Assembly (NCBI GenBank): GCA_030248195.1
Contig: JASAND010028820.1
Span: 1 to 64,000, forward strand
DNA length: 64,000 bases
Source of the DNA: Trissonchulus latispiculum
Lineage: Eukaryota; Nematoda; Enoplea; Enoplida; Ironidae
Direction of reading: 5' to 3'
Made by a program: the position numbers and the translations under genes. Below are positions 58,884 to 64,000 of the stretch, one piece after another. The notes below the pieces were generated by a model. It worked only from the letters and a program-made list of their open reading frames with translations, was not told the origin of the DNA and did not search any database. Position 1 is the stretch's first letter, and every line of letters starts with the position of its first letter.

Positions 58884-59873
58884 TTAAGGTGGTGATTCCT
58901 TTTGGGCACATATTGTTGATTGACGGCGTAAACCAGGATGAAATTCAACGAAACTTTTCAAAATAAGTTGTTTTAGCGTTCTAACACTCTCTGCGCAATC
59001 GCGCTTCAAAAATTCAACATTTGCGTTCAGGGCGGTTTTTGCCAATTTCTGAACGTTTGGCAGCAGCTGCATGGCTATGACTATATCCATTCGAAAGAAC
59101 TCGTTAAACTCTACTATTTTGCTTTTGGAAGCAACTTTCTAGCTTTTCCCTATCGTGAGATATAGCCAATTTTCTTATTTTGGCGTCAAAAACTTGTCCT
59201 TTCTGCAGAAATCAAATAATCCACTACTTCTTAAGCTACGAAAGCCGTAAAATTTAACTAAGGGTGTCGATTTAAAGGTCTCACAGAGGCTAATTATCGG
59301 AGGCATGACCATCGTACAATTGCTATCCCTTAGGCTGCTATCACAAAAAATGTAGTTTTTGCAAAAACACGACCAAATTTTTTCCAGCGATTGTGCAGAA
59401 TTTAGTATGCAAGCTAGAGAGTTGCCACTTAGCAGATGTGTTCTACACAAAAATACCCCGGGACCCTTTTTTAGTTGCCCCGATAGCTGCTTTCTAACTG
59501 AAGTAGTGGCTTGCCAAAGTAGTGAAAAGTAGGCAAAATCCAGGTTGCGCAGACATTTTAGTTTATTTCTCCATAACGAAGAGCGATATCACAATAACTA
59601 AAAAAGGGTCCCCAGCTATTTGATAGAGGTATCGAATTCTCTAACCGATGTCCTGCGAAAAAATTTACTTCAGCCTGCAAAAAATCTGAAAAATTATACT
59701 TCTTCTAAAATACAGGAAAAACATTTTGGAAAGCCAAACTTAGATTCATTGTACTCATTAAAACGAGAAAATGTTAGGCTACATTTTGATATAAAGATGA
59801 CTTCTTAACTCCAAATAATGAATGAATAATAGTGGTTCAAAGTTGATGTCTCCAAAAGGAATCACCACCTTAA
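58884..59873. mobile_element. TTAA-flanked element with GGTGGTGATTCCTTTTGG ends
   Basis: Inverted ends GGTGGTGATTCCTTTTGG (58888) and CCAAAAGGAATCACCACC (to 59869) are flanked by TTAA on both sides (58884-58887, 59870-59873). The TTAA target is characteristic of piggyBac-like transposons. The interior (about 980 bp) includes AAAAAAGGGTCCC words in both orientations and no transposase. Confidence 0.7.
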
Positions 59874-59948
59874 ATGAATAATGAAACTCACTCACTCACA
59901 ACAACAACTACTTCAGCTTCGATTATATAAATTAAAAAGTAAAGCAAT

Positions 59949-59974
59949 TTTACTATCATTAATGATAGTAAAAA
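59949..59974. repeat. 26-bp perfect palindrome
   Basis: TTTTACTATCATT followed by its exact complement AATGATAGTAAAA, just after the TTAA element. It could form a hairpin; no function is assigned. Confidence 0.6.
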
Positions 59975-60536
59975 TGAGTCGGATCTCTTTAACTGTTCCC
60001 CCCAACTCGTTTGGGGGGAAATAGTTAAATTGGGGTCATATGTGTTAAGATGTACTTAAAGGTTGAAATAAAGGTGATAGAAGTTATCTGGGTGATTCTG
60101 ACCTGTTCTGAATGAAAAATAAAATAATATTTTAGTCCCTTGTGTTCAAACTAAAAATATCTATTTTAAAATAATTTATTAGCTCAAGCTAATTCTTAAA
60201 TTTAGTATACCTACATGTACAATGAACTAATGGTAACTTAAATAATTCATGAAATTTAAACATTAAATATTTTTAAAATTCAACATGTTTAAAAGTTATA
60301 TAACTTAAACATTTTTTGGAAAATTTAAAGTGTTTAATTATTGGTTGATTGATTATAATATTATTATAATTATTATATAATTATTACTATTATATATTAT
60401 TATAATATATATAATTGACTGGAAGCATCTGTTGTCAGTTCCATTTGTGTATACTTTACTTGCGTTACTAAACGCTGCTAAAATACGAGTTTATGTACAG
60501 CTTCCAATTTGGGGGGAATAGTTAGAGTCCAGTTAA

Positions 60537-61175
60537 AGTTTCCAGATTACCCACCACCACCACTCAAAACTCTTAAAACTTGACCCAATGAGCTGAAATT
60601 TGGTATGGGTATGTTGTCGACCTCGCTGAGTTCAAATATAGCAAAATTTGGGTTTCTTGCGCTCCCCCCAGCCATAACTGTTGAGTTTTTGACCATTAAC
60701 TTTGAAGTTGGTCTGGGTGCACAGTGGAGGCTTATAAATTCAAAAATTCTAACATTAGAAAATATTTTAAATTTTAGTTTGGTAAGGGGGAACCTAGGGG
60801 AACCGAAAAATTTTTGTCTTCGATTTTGCTGAAAACTTGCATACAGGGCTTTTCAGGGGCGCTGAGCACTAATCTGAAATCCGTTTTTCGATTCGGCTTT
60901 TCGTTAGCTCAGTAAGCTTACATGTTAAGCTAACAACTTTAGCATATACTGAAATTCTCCTTGCCAAAGAAAAATTAAAAATTTTTTAAAATGTTTTAAA
61001 ATGTTTAAATTTTTTAATTTCTGAATTCATAAGCCTCCGGTATATATGCACCCAGACCAAATTTAAAAGTTATTGGTCAAAAAATCAAAAGAAATGGCTG
61101 GGGGAAAAGCGCAAGAGACCCCAAAATTTTTCGATTTAGTGAAATTCAAATTTTTTTCGATTCGCAAGGGGGGGG
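60537..61175. mobile_element. Diverged relative of the 55993-56590 foldback element
   Basis: CCAGATTACCCACCACCACC, CTTAAAACTTGACCCAATGAG, the CTCGCTGAGTTCAAATA segment and the right-hand CCAAAATTTTTCGATTTAGTG match the other copy, with an AT-rich expansion between. The element is less symmetrical. Non-coding. Confidence 0.65.
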
Positions 61176-61389
61176 ACCAAGGGGGAACACACATTACAAT
61201 GTGAACTTAAATTAGTGGCCGCTGAAGTAGAATTTCATTATATATTTCTTGAACTAAACTTGGCCCACGTCAAGATTAAAGTCAATTTTTCATGCGATCT
61301 ACCATTTGCTTTTTTTCTTGGAGCTTTTATTTTCATGGTGGTTGTGGGCGTTCTTAATGTTTTGTAGAGATTTGATCTATAACTTTGGG

Positions 61390-61900
61390 AGGTGACTAAA
61401 ACCAGGACCAGGACCAGGATCCATTTCAAAATCAGGATCAGGATCGGGTGTCTAAAAACAGGATTCATTTCAGGATCGGTCTAAAATTTCAGGATCGGCT
61501 TCAGGATTGACTTGTAACTTCAAGATCGGGCTTAGGAATGGATCCATAGTTCAGGATCGGGTGTCTGAAAAAACAGGATACATTTTAGAATCGGCCGAAA
61601 ACTTCAGGATCGGTTTCAGGGTCGGCTTAGGAGTGGATCCTGAGTTCAGGATCCGGTGCCTAAAAACAGGATCCGTTTCAAAATCGCCTTGTAACTTGAG
61701 GATCCGGTTAGGAGTCACAACCTGCAATCGACCTAATTTTTTGACACCCGATCCCGAACTCAGGATCCACTCCTAACCGGATCCTGAAGTTAGAAGCCGA
61801 GCCAGAAACGGATCCTGTTTTAGACACTCGATCCTGAACACAGGATCCATTGCTAAGCCGGATCCTGAAGTTACAAGTCAATCCTGAAGCCGATCCTGAA
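61390..61900. repeat. CAGGATC-based degenerate repeats, both orientations
   Basis: Units of 30-70 bp such as TTCAGGATCGG(G/T), AACAGGATCCATTT and complement forms GATCCTGAAGTTA appear about 20 times. The left half is mostly plus and the right half (from 61740) mostly minus, so the tract is a loose palindrome. The GGAACAGGAAC core of the hAT-like element at 28100-28380 is reminiscent. Confidence 0.65.
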
Positions 61901-62030
61901 CTGCCTTCTTACTTAATTAATTAGGTATCTTACCCAACTGACAAAAACCACAACAAATAAATGTTTACTTAGTATACAAGCACTAAAAACCGAGTACACA
62001 TAAATAAGTAAAAACAATCAAAAAATACAA

Positions 62031-62773
62031 TTAGCCGGAATCAGTATCCGATCCTGAACAAGTCTGACATTCGTCATAAAGATCGGCCAAGAATTCTCGT
62101 TTACTAACAGACAATAGTTTATATCTAGCTTCACAGCAAGATTCGACAGAAAGTCCCTGTCCCCTATCAGGCGATAGGCCCCGAAATTTTCTGGCAACGT
62201 CCGTCTTGAATCCGACGGAACTTTCGCCCGCACTCTGATTCTGTTCCTCATCCAAATTTTCCAAATCCTTTTCGCGAGTTTCCGTTAGTTTTCTTCGGTT
62301 ACGACTGACAATTCGTTGATTGATTCGAAAATCAATACCGTCCTGAAGCATGCGAATCACAATTCTAGTAATATTTCTAGAATCATCCAAGCCGCAATGC
62401 TGCCGACCTGCAATAAAGAATCAACAAAAAACTTAAACCGTACGCTGACACGGTTGGTTTTCATTCACTAATCATACACACTAAAAAATGCGGCTACGTT
62501 AGGTAAAGGGACAATGGAATAACTTAACAAAAGGTAAGGTAAGGTAGAAATACCATGGTATGGTATTAAAATAATACAAGTATCAGTGGAGACAAAAATT
62601 TACCTTCAAACTCCAGTCCAAGACTCTGAAGCATCTTTGGAAGGGTCAGAAACTGGATACGATAGGAATAAGTGAACAGCTTTCGGACGTTGATCCAGTA
62701 ACGGAACTCGTGCGGAACCGGAATACCGCTGTGACGACACTGAAGGGGAAAGAATTTGGCCAAGTCCCAGGGT
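62031..62773 (-). CDS. ERI1: ERI1-like 3'-5' exoribonuclease, last two exons
   Basis: Minus-strand exons 62773-62604 and 62407-62031 have consensus AG acceptors (62775-62774, 62409-62408) and a GT donor (62603-62602), and they join in frame. The first reads PWDLAKFF, then QCRHSGIPVPHEFRYWINVRK and LPKMLQSLGLEFEG. The second begins RQHCGLDDSRNITRIVIRML. These match the C-terminal half of the DEDDh exonuclease domain of ERI1. The HCGLDDS motif supplies the catalytic His and final Asp. ERI1 trims histone mRNA stem-loops and 5.8S rRNA ends and limits small RNAs. A Lys/Glu-rich tail of about 90 residues ends TCSGSDTDSG. The N-terminal half, with the DEx motif, is not in the window. ERI1 fits better than ERI2 or ERI3 because of HCGLDD and the RMLQDG segment. 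Confidence 0.85.
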
Positions 62774-63140
62774 CTAAAAATCAACAAAAAAATTGTAAAG
62801 TAAAATAAAAGACTTTAAAGAAAAGCAGAATCAATTTTAATCAGAAAAAAGTGCTCTGCCCACTCCAACAGCACATTGTAATTCCTGCCGCACATCGCTG
62901 GACTGGTAAACACTATCGATTCATACAATCAGGAGTTCATAACACACGTATACAAAGACATTCTTATCATAAGTGCGGAACGATAGTCTCACCAAAATAC
63001 GCGAATGTTCCCGCATTTGGGAGGGGGGCCTACACAACAACGCCTTTACCAAGGTAAGGCAGAAAAGGTAATTTGTAATTGCTTACTCCAAACAAACTTG
63101 GAAGGAATTTCTGCGACCTGGCTGACCCACCAGTGATAGC
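62774..63140. other. Intron or upstream sequence of the ERI1-like gene
   Basis: AT-rich intron start, then a partial copy of the neighbouring MITE end (CAAAATACGCGAATGTTCCC at 62993-63012 resembles CACAATACGCGAATGTTTCCC at 63234). No further ERI1 exon could be confirmed. Confidence 0.4.
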
Positions 63141-63823
63141 TACTACCAAGAGTGCATAATTGCGCTATATATTAGAAGAAGAGTAAGCCGCTAGAGGGCT
63201 TCTCTTCTTGGCATTGCGTAACGGTGCTCCGACCACAATACGCGAATGTTTCCCTGTTTGGTGGGGGGTCGACAAGCATACCCCCTCCCCGTTTGGTGGG
63301 GGGTATGCAAAAGGGGTCCCCGTTTGGTGGGGGGGGGGGAGTAGGCAGAAGGGGGTGCCCGTTTGGGGGGGGTCGCCAAGTCAGGCGGAAATTGGGTGAA
63401 TCTGATTGGCTGTTGGCGAGCCCCCCCCCAACGGGGCCCTCTTTTGCCTACCCCCACCCAACGGGGACCCCTTTTGCATACCCTCCTCCCACCAAACGGG
63501 GACCCCTTTTGCATACCCCCCCCACCAAACGGGGACCCCTTTTGCATACCCCCCCACCAAACGGGGACCCATTTTCAAATAGAACAAAAACTACCGTAAT
63601 CCTCTGCTCTACCCCCCCACCAAACGGGGACCTCTTTTCAGCTACTCCCCCACCAAACGGAGGGGGGGTATGCTTTGTCGAAGAGAGCTACCCCCCACCA
63701 AACGGGGAAACGGGAACGGGGTATTGTGGTCGGAGCACCGTTACGCAATGCCAAGAAGAGGAGCCCTCTAGTGGCTTACTCTTCTTCTTATATATAGTGT
63801 AACTATGCACTCTTGCTACCACC
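63141..63823. mobile_element. MITE with 130-bp inverted ends and CCAAACGGGGACCCC repeats
   Basis: Ends carry TACTACCAAGAGTGCATAAT and, inverted, ATGCACTCTTGCTACC. Next come AGAAGAGTAAGCC, CTTGGCATTGCGTAACGGTG and ACCACAATACGCG or ACCACAATACCCC. Between them about ten copies of CCCCACCAAACGGGGACCCC occur, in opposite orientations in the two halves. All Gly/Pro-rich frames here are products of this repeat. Outer words are shared with the MITE at 22369-22769. Confidence 0.85.
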
Positions 63824-64000
63824 TTTAGACGGCGAGTTTCCCAGCGACCCCAAAACGAGGGTCTCGTTCATCTTCCACCTTCGAAAATTAAACTGAAACT
63901 ATCGTCGTAATCCTCTACCTAAGCTCTGCCCCCCCTTTCCGTTTGGCGAAGTGTCTCTCCAATATGATTGGCTGTTGACTACCTCCCTCCCCAAACGTAG
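63824..64000. other. Window edge, no gene seen
   Basis: Contains further CCCC(T)TTCCGTTTGG and TCCCCAAACG words related to the adjacent MITE repeats. Confidence 0.4.

Noticed and set aside
63060..63125. Possible upstream exon of the ERI1-like gene (minus strand, donor GTAAGC)
   Set aside because: None of its frames gives a convincing ERI1 exonuclease segment, and no acceptor could be fixed.
63191..63802. Gly/Pro-rich frames on both strands
   Set aside because: They are products of the CCAAACGGGGACCCC repeats inside a MITE.

Overview
The window is nuclear DNA from a multicellular animal, probably a marine invertebrate. The reasons are multi-exon genes with GT-AG introns and TATA or poly(A) signals, astacin, C-type lectin and ShKT domains, an ERI1-like exonuclease, and a dense mix of hAT-like, MITE, LINE and LTR repeats. 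The lineage cannot be fixed from sequence alone. Most open frames in the window are simple-sequence or repeat artefacts.

Host genes. Two same-strand paralogues (gene A 20477-32896, gene B 44513-55855) each resolve into 13 coding exons with identical intron phases. Both encode signal peptide, FEGD-type propeptide, astacin metalloprotease, C-type lectin-like domain, Gly-rich linker and C-terminal ShKT domain (442 and 445 codons, no break seen). At the right edge the last two exons of an ERI1-like 3'-5' exoribonuclease lie on the minus strand (62031-62773).

Mobile DNA. The most unusual content is a group of palindromic (foldback) elements that encode a small single-finger C2H2 protein family. 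Element II (38658-42131) is a nearly complete palindrome with AG...CT ends, a perfect 6-bp target duplication (TGCAAT) and two divergent intact C2H2 genes, one per arm. Element III (about 15830-18665) has the same plan with one intact and one decayed C2H2 gene. Element I (2724-19677) is a 17-kb palindrome with a single-copy centre that holds a third, frameshifted C2H2 member. Each of its arms carries an intact copy of an unassigned 179-residue ORF. Elements I and II share the terminal motif AGTAG(T)ATATAAA. No polymerase, integrase or transposase was recognised in any of them. I read them as one non-autonomous family, possibly mobilised in trans by an integrase that makes 6-bp duplications, as Polinton/Maverick elements do.

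Layout: 1-2723 satellite end and MITEs; 2724-19677 element I with element III in its right arm; 19678-32934 gene A with a 67-bp satellite, two MITEs and a clean 1.44-kb hAT-like element in its introns; 32935-38657 intergenic repeats; 38658-42131 element II; 42138-44440 intergenic; 44441-55890 gene B with a decayed extra first exon, a LINE tail, a gag-only LTR element and an RTE-like relic in its introns; 55891-62030 foldback and TIR elements; 62031-62773 ERI1-like exons; 63141-63823 a G/C-rich MITE.
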